DNA of 35,515 nt, from the NCBI GenBank assembly GCA_951800675.1, contig CATOKC010000015.1, forward strand, positions 1 to 35,515, in the 5' to 3' direction. Below, one piece after another: positions 21,937 through 30,086 of this stretch. Position numbers and translations under genes: made by a program. Positions within the stretch are counted from its first letter, which is position 1; every line of letters begins with the position of its first letter. Origin of the DNA: an uncultured Oscillibacter sp. Its GTDB lineage: Bacteria > Bacillota_A > Clostridia > Oscillospirales > Oscillospiraceae. Under the pieces are notes generated by a model. That model did no database searches. It was not told where the DNA came from and was given only the letters and a program-made list of their open reading frames with translations.

Positions 21937-23205
21937 ATGTCGATTACCATTATAAAGGGCACGGTGGTTTCCGCTCCGGCCCTGGGGAAGCCGGACGTCA
22001 CGGAAAACGGCTATCTGGTGGCGGAGGACGGCAGCATCACCGGGGTCTTTCCCGCCCTGCCGGAGCAATACGCCGGGGCGGCGGTGGAGGATTACGGGGA
22101 CGCCCTGATTTTGCAGTCCTTCGCGGACCTCCACCTCCACGCCCCCCAGTATCCTATGCTGGGCATGGGCATGGACCTGCCGCTTTTGGACTGGCTGAAC
22201 ACCTACACCTTCCCCACCGAGGCCCGCTTCGCCGACCCGGACTACGCCCGGGAGGTCTACCGCAAGCTTGCCCGGGAGCTCATCGAGGGGGGCACCACGA
22301 GGGTGTGCGTGTTCTCCTCCCTCCACCGGGAGGCCACGCTGATTTTGATGGAGGAGCTGGAAAAAGCCGGGGTCACCGGATACGTGGGCAAGGTGAACAT
22401 GGACCGCAACGGCATCCCCGCCCTCCAGGAGGAGACGGAGGAATCCCGGCGGGAAACCCTCCGCTGGCTGGAGGAGTGCCGGGACTTCCGGCACGTCAAG
22501 CCCATCCTCACCCCCCGGTTCACCCCCTCCTGCACCAATGAACTGATGGACTTTTTGGGGAAGCTGGCGGCGGAGCGGGGCCTCCCGGTCCAGTCCCACC
22601 TGTCGGAGAACACCGGGGAGATTGCCTGGGTAAAGGAGCTGCACCCGGACTGCGGGCAGTACTGGGAGACTTACGCGAAATACGGCCTCTGGAACGGCCG
22701 GACCCTGATGGCCCACTGCGTCTGGTCCGACGAGCGGGAGCGGGCGGCGATGCGCGCCGCCGGGGTGACGGTGGTCCACTGCGCGGACTCCAACCAGAAT
22801 ATCTGCTCCGGCACGGCCCCGGTGCGGGTGATGCTGAAGGAGGGGCTGAAGGTGGCCCTGGGCAGCGACATCGCCGGAGGGGACCACCTGAGCATGTTCG
22901 ATGTGGTGGCGGCCTCCATCCGGGCCTCCAAGGCCCGGCGGATTCTGGACGGCTGGGACACGGACTTCCTCACCGTGGCGGAGGGCTGGTACTTGGGGAC
23001 CTCCGCCGGGGCGGCGTTCTTTGGGGAACAGCCGGGCTTCGCCCCGGGGAACCGCCTCCACGCCATTGCGCTGGCGGACGGAGACCTTCCCCAGCCCCAC
23101 CCCCTGACGGCCCAGGAGCGGCTGGAGCGCTGTGTCTACCGGCGGCAGAAAGGCGCGGTCAAAGCCGTGTGGAGCGACGGCAGGAAGGTCTTTTCCGCCG
23201 GTTGA
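21937..23205 (+). CDS. guaD: Guanine deaminase (amidohydrolase)
   Basis: A 422-residue cytosolic zinc enzyme converting guanine to xanthine and ammonia. Metal and active-site residues of the amidohydrolase fold are seen: HLH in FADLHLHAPQYP, the substrate-side LTPRFTPSCT, the histidine in PVQSHLSENTGEI, AHCVW, and the catalytic aspartate in LGSDIAGGD. These stretches are characteristic of GuaD rather than of other amidohydrolases. AAAAGGGG precedes ATG at 21937; the open frame upstream overlaps the riboswitch and is not coding. A guanine riboswitch with terminator controls it. A bidirectional terminator follows. Xanthine dehydrogenase or purine permease genes are not in the window. Confidence 0.94.
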   Translation: MSITIIKGTVVSAPALGKPDVTENGYLVAEDGSITGVFPALPEQYAGAAVEDYGDALILQSFADLHLHAPQYPMLGMGMDLPLLDWLNTYTFPTEARFADPDYAREVYRKLARELIEGGTTRVCVFSSLHREATLILMEELEKAGVTGYVGKVNMDRNGIPALQEETEESRRETLRWLEECRDFRHVKPILTPRFTPSCTNELMDFLGKLAAERGLPVQSHLSENTGEIAWVKELHPDCGQYWETYAKYGLWNGRTLMAHCVWSDERERAAMRAAGVTVVHCADSNQNICSGTAPVRVMLKEGLKVALGSDIAGGDHLSMFDVVAASIRASKARRILDGWDTDFLTVAEGWYLGTSAGAAFFGEQPGFAPGNRLHAIALADGDLPQPHPLTAQERLERCVYRRQKGAVKAVWSDGRKVFSAG

Positions 23206-23210
23206 ACGAA

Positions 23211-23238
23211 AAACGGGACTGCTTTCGCAGTCCCGTTT
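23211..23238. terminator. Bidirectional terminator between guaD and the XRE regulator gene
   Basis: AAACGGGACTGC (23211-23222) and GCAGTCCCGTTT (23227-23238) form a perfect 12-base stem with a TTTC loop, with an A-run on the left and T residues on the right. Confidence 0.9.
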
Positions 23239-23239
23239 C

Positions 23240-24565
23240 CTATTCAAGCACCCAGCCCTCCGGGTCCGTATTGGAGGTATCCCCGTCCAGGTTGGTCAGC
23301 TCCTTCCAGCCCCCGTCCAGGCCAAAGGCCCCGCCGGACCGGACCGCCGTGCGGCCGTACACGTCCTCCATCACCGCCGCCACCTGGAACACGTCCCCGA
23401 CCTTCGCCGGGACCTCTTGGGGCGCAAAATGGAAATTAAGCCACTGATAGCCCTTGCTGCCGCCCCCGTCGTTCTGCCGGAGCTTGTCCAGGGCCTTCCA
23501 CTGCTCCCCGGTGAGGACGGCAGTCTCCTCCTCCACCACCCCCGGCGTTACGGAGAACACCGCCCAGTCCACCAGCTTCATATTTCGGAACAGGCCCACC
23601 CGCAGGCTTTCCAGCTCTGCCACAGGCGGGGGTTTTTCGGGAGGTCCCGGCTGAATCCCCATCGGGCTCCAGTCCAGGCGCCCGTACTCCTCCCTGGTTC
23701 CTCTGGTCTCCACCAGGGCAAAGGTCCCGTTTTCCACCGGCTTAAAGCCCAGGGCATAGTCCGCCCGGACCGCCGGGAAGGTCTGGCCGTAGAGGCCCTC
23801 ATAGCGCTTCAGCACCTGGGTCTGCCGGGTCTCGTCGGGGTAGATGAAGTCCACGCAGATGGTCACCGTCTCCTCCAGACCGCAGTACAGGTCGGCCTCG
23901 AACCGGTGGTCCGCCCCCTGTGTCATGACCTGGTTGCCGCCCTCGGCGTAGAACGCTGCCCACATGCCCTCCACGTAGGTCTTGGGCACGGCGTAGGCCG
24001 TAAACTTCGCCCGGTTCCCGGCCACGTTCACGTTCCGCAGGGAGACGCCGTAATCGGCGGTGACGGCGTTCTGTTCCCGTAACAGCTCCTCCACCCGGCT
24101 GGAGACGCCGTCGATCTGGCTGTTTACCCCGGTCTCCACCTGGGTGATGGCGGCTTGCAGATAGGAGTAATTCCGGGTCAGGTCCTCCAGCCGCCGGTAA
24201 AAGCCCCAGAGCACCACGCACAGGCACACCGCCGCCGTGACGGCGGATAGTTTCACCACCGCCCTCCGGGGCCTGGACAGCCGGGGCTTCGGCGCGTACC
24301 GGGCGGCGATTTCCTCCACCAGAGCCAATTGCTCCTTGCCCAGCTCCCCGCCCCCCGGGGCGGCTTCCTCCTCCACCCCCAGAAGCCACCCCACGGACAC
24401 GCCGAACAGGCGGCTCAGGGCCACCAGCTTCTCCACCTCCGGCAATGCGCTGTCGGACTCCCACTTGTAAATGGACTGCCGGGACACGCCCAGCTTCTCC
24501 CCCAGGGCCTCCTGGGAAAGGCCGAGCTCCTTCCGCTTCTGGGCCACACGCTGTCCGGTTGTCAT
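23240..24565 (-). CDS. Membrane-anchored XRE-family regulator with extracytoplasmic domain
   Basis: A 441-residue one-component sensor. Residues 1-66 form a Cro/C1-type helix-turn-helix: RVAQKRKELGLSQEALGEKL followed by GVSRQSIYKWESDSALPEVE. A charged linker leads to a single membrane helix at about 111-130 (VVKLSAVTAAVCLCVVLWGF). Next come a short coiled coil (133-170, with LEDLTRNYSYLQAAI) and an outside domain of about 270 residues without a recognised family, ending in YGRTAVRSGGAFG and a Trp-rich tail. DNA-binding domains fixed to a membrane sensor are unusual and suggest direct response to an outside signal. The start at 24565 has AAAGGAGG 8 bases upstream. It stands alone between two terminators. 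Confidence 0.85.
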   Translation of the reverse strand: MTTGQRVAQKRKELGLSQEALGEKLGVSRQSIYKWESDSALPEVEKLVALSRLFGVSVGWLLGVEEEAAPGGGELGKEQLALVEEIAARYAPKPRLSRPRRAVVKLSAVTAAVCLCVVLWGFYRRLEDLTRNYSYLQAAITQVETGVNSQIDGVSSRVEELLREQNAVTADYGVSLRNVNVAGNRAKFTAYAVPKTYVEGMWAAFYAEGGNQVMTQGADHRFEADLYCGLEETVTICVDFIYPDETRQTQVLKRYEGLYGQTFPAVRADYALGFKPVENGTFALVETRGTREEYGRLDWSPMGIQPGPPEKPPPVAELESLRVGLFRNMKLVDWAVFSVTPGVVEEETAVLTGEQWKALDKLRQNDGGGSKGYQWLNFHFAPQEVPAKVGDVFQVAAVMEDVYGRTAVRSGGAFGLDGGWKELTNLDGDTSNTDPEGWVLE

Positions 24566-24666
24566 GGGGCATCCCTCCTTTGTTGGGTCCACTGTATCAG
24601 GTCCGGCGGGACTTTTTCCACCAACTTTCGGCTTTCTTTCTGCTAACCGCAGGTTTACATTTCCGG

Positions 24667-24696
24667 AAAATGGCCCGGTCCAGGGTGGACCGGGCC
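24667..24696 (-). terminator. Terminator of the exporter/YlmH/XpaC operon
   Basis: GGCCCGGTCC (24672-24681) and GGACCGGGCC (24687-24696) form a perfect 10-base stem with a five-base loop. On the minus strand it is followed by ATTTTCC. It lies just past the XpaC-family stop. Confidence 0.8.
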
Positions 24697-24701
24697 GTTT
24701 G

Positions 24702-25910
24702 TCATTCCTCCTCCGTCTGGATGGCGCTTCCGCCCAGGCCGAAGTCCTCCTCCGCGCTGCCGGTGTCCCGGCGGAGCATGTGCTCCATTACCCGGATGTC
24801 CGAGTCCACGTCCATGGCGTCCGCCTGGTAGAGCTCGTCCAATTGATGCTCAAAGCCCTTGACGATGGAGTCCATGGTGGTCTCAATCCGCTGCTTGGCC
24901 TGACGGAGGTTGTCCCCCTCCACCCCGGCGGCCTCGAACTGGGCATAGGAGTCCAGCAGCTTCTGGGTGGTGGGCAAGTAGTAGTTCAGAAAGGTTCCGA
25001 TGCGGTCTTTCTTCCTGGGGTCCTCCTCCACGGCCTTGAAGATCTTGGCGGTGATCTCCTCCAGCCGGTCGATTTTGGCGGAGAGAACAGGGTCCGCGAT
25101 CTGGTCGTTGGCCCGGCGGATGTTGCGGAGGATGCCGGAATAGCCCTCCTCCGCCTCCTTGGGCGGCGCTTTGGGCTCCGCCGCCTCCTGGGCCTCCTCG
25201 AACCGCTGGCGGAAGGCCGTTTCCGCGGCGTTCCCGCCCCGGAAGAGGTAGCCCAGCTCCACGTTGAGATAGGCTTTTCCGCCGAAGTAGCCCTTGTCGA
25301 TCATTTTCTCCAGGTCCTTCTCCACCCGCCGCTCCGAGTAGCCCAGGGTCCGGGCCAGCTCGTCGATGGGCATGGCCTCCCGGTCGCCCAGGACCAGGAG
25401 GTACTTGGAAAACCGTTTGATCTGGCGGTCCATGGAGAAGCCGCTGTACAGCATGGCCCCGCCGCCGGCGGTAATGGCCAGTCCCCCCAGCAGGTCCTCC
25501 AGCCACCAAAGGGCGGCAGTCCCGTTTTGCAGGACCCACAGCAAGCTGTCTATCGCGTCCACCATCCCGCTCAAGCCGAAGAACAGCAGCGCCAGGCCGC
25601 CGATTTTCAGCCACCAGGCGTTGGACTTCTTCGCCGCCGGGGACTTGGTGACCTTCTTCACCGCCTTGGCGGCTTTCGTCTGCCGCCGGGGCGGGGCGGA
25701 GGCGGTCACGGTCCCGGAAGCCCGGACGGTCTGTCCCTGCGTTCCCTGGAGGGGCGGGGCCTTCTGGGCGGGCCGCTTCTCATCGTCGGCAAAGAGCTTG
25801 CCGAACAGCAGCACCAGCCCCACGGGCCAGAGGCCGAAGCAAAAGGACAGGATGATCAGGGGCCAGCCCCAATCCCCGCCGCCGGACGTCTTTTTTCGAT
25901 TCTCCGCCAT
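24702..25910 (-). CDS. XpaC-family protein (PF10112, 5-bromo-4-chloroindolyl phosphate hydrolysis protein)
   Basis: A 402-residue protein. A hydrophobic helix at about 15-38 is followed by a basic, Lys/Ala-rich linker and then two more helices (100-118, 126-155). A winged-helix-like segment lies at about 170-220 with MPIDELARTLGYSERRVEKD and DKGYFGGKAYLNVELGY. The C-terminal part (270-395) is a long helical region typical of XpaC. Despite the name, an enzymatic function is unproven; XpaC proteins are often paired with TelA toxic-anion-resistance proteins, which are not seen here. GGAGGG lies 8 bases before ATG, and the DUF896 stop is 3 bases upstream. It is the last gene of the operon. Confidence 0.8.
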   Translation of the reverse strand: MAENRKKTSGGGDWGWPLIILSFCFGLWPVGLVLLFGKLFADDEKRPAQKAPPLQGTQGQTVRASGTVTASAPPRRQTKAAKAVKKVTKSPAAKKSNAWWLKIGGLALLFFGLSGMVDAIDSLLWVLQNGTAALWWLEDLLGGLAITAGGGAMLYSGFSMDRQIKRFSKYLLVLGDREAMPIDELARTLGYSERRVEKDLEKMIDKGYFGGKAYLNVELGYLFRGGNAAETAFRQRFEEAQEAAEPKAPPKEAEEGYSGILRNIRRANDQIADPVLSAKIDRLEEITAKIFKAVEEDPRKKDRIGTFLNYYLPTTQKLLDSYAQFEAAGVEGDNLRQAKQRIETTMDSIVKGFEHQLDELYQADAMDVDSDIRVMEHMLRRDTGSAEEDFGLGGSAIQTEEE

Positions 25911-25913
25911 GGC

Positions 25914-26126
25914 TCAGCCCTCCGTCTCTTTCTTCTCCAGCTTCCGCTTGTTCCCCCGCTCGTCCACGATGTAGGTGTGGTCCAGCTGGCTCTTGAGATT
26001 CCCCAGCACCGAGTCGATATACGCCCGGCGGAGGACGGCCCGCTCCCGTTCCTCCTCCTCGGTCAATCCCGCGGCCTTGGCCTTCCGGGCCAGCTCGTTG
26101 ATGCGGTCGATCTGCTCCTGCTTCAC
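25914..26126 (-). CDS. DUF896 (YnzC/UPF0291) family protein
   Basis: A 70-residue cytoplasmic protein beginning with GTG: VKQEQIDRINELARKAKAAG followed by LTEEEERERAVLRRAYIDSV, a helical hairpin that is diagnostic for this family (YnzC in Bacillus subtilis). A basic and acidic tail ends the protein. Function is unknown; YnzC belongs to an SOS-linked operon in Bacillus, a link not supported here. GTG at 26124-26126 overlaps the preceding stop (GTGA), with GGAGG 7 bases upstream; the longer frame to 26204 lacks an RBS. Confidence 0.9.
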   Translation of the reverse strand: MKQEQIDRINELARKAKAAGLTEEEERERAVLRRAYIDSVLGNLKSQLDHTYIVDERGNKRKLEKKETEG

Positions 26127-26320
26127 GCTTGTCCCTCCTGTTCCCGCTCGAATACCAAGTCGATTTCCAAAATGGAGCCGTTCATCTGCTGGGTGGGAAT
26201 CCACCCGGCGTAGTGCCAGCCCTCCGCCGCCCGCCGGAGAATGGCCTCCCGGTGGCCGGTGGTCTTTCCCACGAAAAACCCCTCATCGGCGGCGACTGTC
26301 TCAAACGCATATTCCACCAT
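26123..26320 (-). CDS. DUF4177-like small protein
   Basis: A 65-residue protein, MVEYAFETVAADEGFFVGKT and then HREAILRRAAEGWHYAGWIP, with a strand/helix/strand pattern: an N-terminal 'Y.FETV' strand, a helix ending in the conserved GWHYAG, and C-terminal strands. This matches the DUF4177 family, whose function is unknown. GGGGAGGG stands 6 bases before the ATG at 26318-26320. Its stop overlaps the DUF896 start codon, so translation is coupled. Confidence 0.75.
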   Translation of the reverse strand: MVEYAFETVAADEGFFVGKTTGHREAILRRAAEGWHYAGWIPTQQMNGSILEIDLVFEREQEGQA

Positions 26321-26394
26321 TCCAAACCCTCCCCATACTCCATACGGTTTTCCGGTCCGCCGTTCTTCAAATTGATACCGGATTCCTTCCCGCC

Positions 26395-27186
26395 TCAAAC
26401 ATAAACCCGCAGGACGATGGAGACGCGCCCCTTCCGGGTCAGGCCCCCCACCTCGCTGAGCTCGAACTTTCCAAAGCCCCGGGCGGACACCACGTCCCCC
26501 GCCTCCAGCAGCTTGTCCGGCTTCACGCACTCCCGCCAGTTGAGCTGAACCTTGCCGCTTTCAATGAGGGCGGCGGCCTTCCCCCGGGCCAGCCGGAAGC
26601 CGGAGGCCGCCACCGCGTCCAGCCGGAGCGAGGACACCGTGTCCCGGACCTCCTTCCGCTGAACCGTTGGAATATGGAGGTTTTCCGGCTCGATGGCGGA
26701 AACCCGGAGCTTCGCTCGCCCGGCGGAGTTCCAGCTTTGCAGGAGAAAGTCCGCAACGCCCTCCAAAACCAAAAGGTCCGCGCTTCCGGGGGCCACAAGA
26801 ATGTCCCCCACCTTCTCCCGCACAATGCCCATGCCCATCAGGCTCCCCAGGAAATCCCGGTGGCTCAGCTTCTCCTCCTCCCGAAAGACGGCCCGGAGGC
26901 AGCGGATGGGGTCCTCGGCGCCCTCCGGCTCCATCCAGTCGGGGAGGAACCGCAAAACCTGCCGCTCCGCCCCCTCATAGCCCCCTTGGAGCACGTAAGC
27001 GCTCTCGGAAATCCCCGCCAGCCGCAGAAGGTCCAGGGCCTGGGCCCGCTGCTGGGGGCTTAGGAAGTCCGTGGCGGCGGGAATGTTCCGCCCTGACGCC
27101 CGCTCCGCCTTGTCCAGCACCTTCGCCAGGACCAGCCGGTCCTCTCCGGTCAGCCCCAGGCGGTCCAGCAGCGCGCCCTTATCCAT
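26395..27186 (-). CDS. ylmH: YlmH-like S4-domain RNA-binding protein
   Basis: A 263-residue protein with the YlmH architecture. The N-terminal region (1-80) is helical. The middle domain includes NLHIPTVQRKEVRDTVSSLR, and the C-terminal S4 RNA-binding domain (about 185-250) has LRLDAVAASGFRLARGKAAA followed by IESGKVQLNW. YlmH binds the 50S ribosome or tRNA and takes part in ribosome-associated quality control, and is usually encoded in the division gene cluster near ftsZ or divIVA; here it is instead coupled to an ABC exporter. ATG at 27184-27186 lies inside the exporter gene (8-base overlap) with AGGAG 7 bases upstream. Confidence 0.88.
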   Translation of the reverse strand: MDKGALLDRLGLTGEDRLVLAKVLDKAERASGRNIPAATDFLSPQQRAQALDLLRLAGISESAYVLQGGYEGAERQVLRFLPDWMEPEGAEDPIRCLRAVFREEEKLSHRDFLGSLMGMGIVREKVGDILVAPGSADLLVLEGVADFLLQSWNSAGRAKLRVSAIEPENLHIPTVQRKEVRDTVSSLRLDAVAASGFRLARGKAAALIESGKVQLNWRECVKPDKLLEAGDVVSARGFGKFELSEVGGLTRKGRVSIVLRVYV

Positions 27187-28930
27187 GGCGCAGCTCCTGG
27201 GTGTGGACCAGGGCGGCATAGGCCCCGTCCTTGGCCATCAGCTCCTCGTGGCTTCCCAGCTCCACCATGCGCCCGTCCTCAATGACGGCGATGCGGTCCG
27301 CGTTGCGGACGGTGGAGAGCCGGTGGGCGATGATGATGGTGGTCCGGCCCTGAGAGAGCTTGTCAAAGGCCTCCTGGAGCTTGGCCTCCGTCACGCTGTC
27401 CAGGGCGGACGTGGCCTCGTCCAGAATCAGCACCGGGGGGTCCTTCAAAAAGATGCGGGCAATGGAAATCCGCTGCTTCTGCCCGCCGGAGAGGAGCACG
27501 CCCCGCTCGCCCACATAGGTGTTGAACCCGTCGGGCATGGCGACGATATCGTCGTAGATCTCCGCCAGGCGGGCGGCCCGGGCCACTTCCTCTTCGGTTG
27601 CCCCGGGGCGGCCGTAGCGGATATTCTCCAGGATGCTGGCGGCAAAGAGGAACACGTCCTGCTGGACCACGCCCACGTTCCGCCGGAGGGACTCCTGGGT
27701 CACCTGCCGCACGTCCGCGCCGTCCAGCCGGACGGCCCCTTCCGTCACATCGTAAAACCGGGGGATGAGCTGGCAGAGGGTGGACTTTCCCCCGCCGGAG
27801 GGCCCTACCACCGCCAACGTCTCGCCGGGGCGGATATGGAGGTCCACGTCCCGCAGCACCGCCGCGTCGCCCTGATAGGCAAAGCTCACATGGTCCACGT
27901 CGATTTTGCCCTCCACCCGGTCCAGCCGCCGGGCATCCGGCGCGTCCTTCAAGGCGGGCTCCTCCCGCATCAGCTCGATAAAGCGGCCCAGGCCCGCCGT
28001 GCCGTTGGCGAAGAGCTCGGCAAAGTTACTGAGCTTTCGTACCGGGGTGACGAAGGTGGTGATATAAAGGCTGAACGTGGTCAGGTCAATGACGTTCAGC
28101 TCCCCCCGCATGATGAACAGCCCCCCGGCGGCAATGACGGCGGCGGAGAGGATGCAGAGGAAGAACTCCATGGTGGCGTTGAAGCGGCCCATGGCCTTGT
28201 GAAAGGCACGCTTGGAGGTCTTGAAGGTGGCGTTGGAGCTGTCGAACTTCTGGAGCTCCGCCCCCTCGTTGGCAAAGGCCTTGGCCGTGCGGATGCCGGA
28301 GAGGCCGGACTCGATGTCGGAGTTGATGACGGCGGTTTTCTGCTTCACGGCGGCGGAGGCCTCGCTCATGGAGCGGCGGCAGGACCAGACTACGGCGAAG
28401 AACACCGGGACGATGCAGGCAATCACCAGGGCCAGCCGCCACTGGATGGTGAACATGATGACCAAGGACCCCACGATGGTGACGCCGGAGATGAAAATGT
28501 CCTCCGGGCCGTGGTGGGCCAGCTCCGTGATGTCAAAGAGGTCCGCCGTCAGGCGGCTCATGAGCTGGCCGGTGCGGTTCTTGTCGTAGTAGTTGAAGCT
28601 CAACTCCTGCATATGGCGGAAGAGGTCGTGGCGGATGTCCGCCTCCACCAGGATGCCGAAGGTGTGGCCCCAATAGCAGATGACATAGGTCAGCAGGGCC
28701 CGGAGGACGAAGGCAATAAACACCACCGCCATGACGGCGAAGAAGGTCTTGTAGGCGCTTTGCGGCAAAAGCTCGTACATGCACCAGCGGGACACGGCGG
28801 GAAAGGCCAGGTCGATCAGGGAAATCAGCAGGGCGCAGGTCAGGTCCATGATGAACAGCTTCCGGTGGGGCCGGAAGTAGGAGAGGAAAATCTGCAAGGC
28901 GGATTTTCTCTGGAAGTCCTGGGTGGTCAT
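27179..28930 (-). CDS. ABC-type exporter, fused membrane and ATPase domains
   Basis: A 583-residue half-transporter. Six membrane helices occupy about residues 25-300 and the ATPase domain about 340-575. Motifs: Walker A GPSGGGKST (376-384), signature LSGGQ (480-484), Walker B VLILDE (500-505) and the H-loop IIIAHRLSTV. This is the MsbA/LmrA-like type, acting as a homodimer to export lipids, peptides or drugs. Only one such gene is present, so a heterodimer partner is not evident. ATG at 28930 is chosen over 28945 because GGAGG lies 8 bases before it, while the earlier codon has none. It is the first gene of the five-gene operon that continues with ylmH. Confidence 0.93.
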   Translation of the reverse strand: MTTQDFQRKSALQIFLSYFRPHRKLFIMDLTCALLISLIDLAFPAVSRWCMYELLPQSAYKTFFAVMAVVFIAFVLRALLTYVICYWGHTFGILVEADIRHDLFRHMQELSFNYYDKNRTGQLMSRLTADLFDITELAHHGPEDIFISGVTIVGSLVIMFTIQWRLALVIACIVPVFFAVVWSCRRSMSEASAAVKQKTAVINSDIESGLSGIRTAKAFANEGAELQKFDSSNATFKTSKRAFHKAMGRFNATMEFFLCILSAAVIAAGGLFIMRGELNVIDLTTFSLYITTFVTPVRKLSNFAELFANGTAGLGRFIELMREEPALKDAPDARRLDRVEGKIDVDHVSFAYQGDAAVLRDVDLHIRPGETLAVVGPSGGGKSTLCQLIPRFYDVTEGAVRLDGADVRQVTQESLRRNVGVVQQDVFLFAASILENIRYGRPGATEEEVARAARLAEIYDDIVAMPDGFNTYVGERGVLLSGGQKQRISIARIFLKDPPVLILDEATSALDSVTEAKLQEAFDKLSQGRTTIIIAHRLSTVRNADRIAVIEDGRMVELGSHEELMAKDGAYAALVHTQELRHG

Positions 28931-28972
28931 AGGTAAGTCCTCCATTGTCAGAACATAATTTTACAGTTTAGG

Positions 28973-29001
28973 ATTATAGCATGCTTTCTCTGAGGATGCA
29001 A
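28973..29001 (-). promoter_or_regulatory. Promoter of the ABC exporter/ylmH operon
   Basis: On the minus strand TTGCAT (28996-29001), a 17-base spacer and TATAAT (28973-28978). Confidence 0.8.
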
Positions 29002-29052
29002 GAACAGCCTCCCCGGAGGGCGTGTCCGACCTGTTATAGGAGGAATACGGGG

Positions 29053-29082
29053 GTAGGGGCGGACCTATGTGTCCGCCCCTAC
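29053..29082. repeat. Dispersed palindromic repeat, intact copy
   Basis: GTAGGGGCGGAC (29053-29064), loop CTATGT, GTCCGCCCCTAC (29071-29082): a perfect 12-base stem. A degenerate copy in opposite orientation lies at 20246-20273. Such short GC-rich palindromes in intergenic DNA resemble REP-like or MITE-like elements. Confidence 0.8.
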
Positions 29083-29094
29083 AGGATAAACCAT

Positions 29095-29138
29095 GCCCCT
29101 TGTCCGGAAGCCACGTTCTTCCAGGCAAGGGGCAATTT
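29095..29138 (+). terminator. Terminator-like hairpin beside the palindromic repeat
   Basis: GCCCCTTG (29095-29102) pairs with CAAGGGGC (29126-29133), with an inner GGAAG/CTTCC (29106-29110, 29118-29122), then AATTTTT. It looks like a rightward terminator, yet no rightward gene lies upstream, so it may be a remnant of the neighbouring repeat unit or may insulate the following gene. Confidence 0.55.
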
Positions 29139-29328
29139 TTCTGGCGTACAAAAAATTTCTTGATCTCCGTCCATTTGCACGGAACCTCCGGCAGAGCATT
29201 TTTTCTTGAAAACAGCCGCAAAATTATGTATGCTTAGAATGAATTGACAAGCCTGCGGATTCCAGAACCAGCCTTATAATGATAAACCCAATTCACCCGC
29301 TCCTAAAAACGCCGGAGGAGGCCGTCTT

Positions 29329-30000
29329 ATGCCCTGTATTCTAATCATAGAGGATGATACCGACATTAACAACTCCACCGCCCAGTACCTGCGCCGGCAG
29401 GGCTGCGCGTGCGTCCAGGCTTTTTCCGGCACCGAGGGACGGCTGCTCTGGCAAAGGGGCGGCATAGACCTGCTGCTGGTGGACCTGATGCTCCCGGGCT
29501 TGTCCGGCGGCGCGCTCATTGCGGAGATACGCCAATCCAGCCAAATCCCAGTCATCGTGCTGTCGGCCAAAGCAGAGCTGGCCAGCAAGGTGGAGCTGCT
29601 GGGCCTGGGCGCGGACGACTATCTCACCAAGCCCTATCAGCTGGAGGAGCTGTGGGCCCGGATCCTGGTCCAGCTCCGCCACGCCAGCGCCGCCCCTGAG
29701 GGGCAGCTTCTGCGCTACCGGGACTGGGTGCTGAACCTGGGGGAGAGGACCCTGACTGCCGCCGGACAGCCGATCAGCCTTACCTCTCACGAGTTCAAAA
29801 TTGTGGAGCTGCTGGCGGGCCGCCCCAAACGGGTTTTTACCAAGCAGCAAATTTACGAAGCGGTTTGGCAGGAGGAATACGCCGTAGAGGATAAGACCAT
29901 TACCGTCCATGTCAGCAACATCCGGGCCAAGCTGCGGCCCAGCGGCACGGACGGCTATATTCAGACCGTGTGGGGCATCGGCTTTAAGCTGGCGGAGTAA
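29329..30000 (+). CDS. OmpR-family response regulator
   Basis: A 223-residue two-component regulator. The receiver domain has the acidic pair D9-D10, the phospho-acceptor D52 in LLVDLMLPGLSGG, S79 and K101 in YLTKPY. The winged-helix domain (about 125-222) ends with the typical KTITVHVSNIRAKL and GYIQTVWGIGFKL. GGAGGAGG precedes ATG by 9 bases. It opens an operon-like set of regulator, ABC ATPase, ABC permease and kinase, a layout usual for bacteriocin or bacitracin resistance modules, so it most likely activates the transporter genes that follow. Confidence 0.94.
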   Translation: MPCILIIEDDTDINNSTAQYLRRQGCACVQAFSGTEGRLLWQRGGIDLLLVDLMLPGLSGGALIAEIRQSSQIPVIVLSAKAELASKVELLGLGADDYLTKPYQLEELWARILVQLRHASAAPEGQLLRYRDWVLNLGERTLTAAGQPISLTSHEFKIVELLAGRPKRVFTKQQIYEAVWQEEYAVEDKTITVHVSNIRAKLRPSGTDGYIQTVWGIGFKLAE

Positions 30001-30086
30001 ACTTTATACTTTCTTTACCCTTCCTTTGCGATGTTTGGGCACTTGCCTGTTAGACTGAGCCCGCAAGCAAAAAAGGAGGTTTTCCT

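Larger units (their letters stand above)
28931..29328. other. Intergenic region with promoter, palindromic repeat and hairpin
   Basis: This 398-base gap holds the leftward exporter promoter, the palindromic repeat at 29053-29082, a terminator-like hairpin at 29095-29138 and, before the response regulator, TATAAT at 29275-29280. The only good -35 there, TTGACA (29244-29249), is 25 bases from it, too far for a usual sigma-A promoter. An open frame at 28981-29163 is made of the repeats and is not considered coding. Confidence 0.7.

Noticed and set aside
27071..28936. Rightward 621-codon open frame opposite the ABC exporter
   Set aside because: It is the complement of a gene with all ABC motifs intact and lacks an RBS.
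29244..29280. TTGACA and TATAAT before the response regulator as a promoter
   Set aside because: The spacing is 25 bases, beyond the usual 16-18 and even beyond the long spacing of MerR-type promoters, so the pair was not listed as a promoter.
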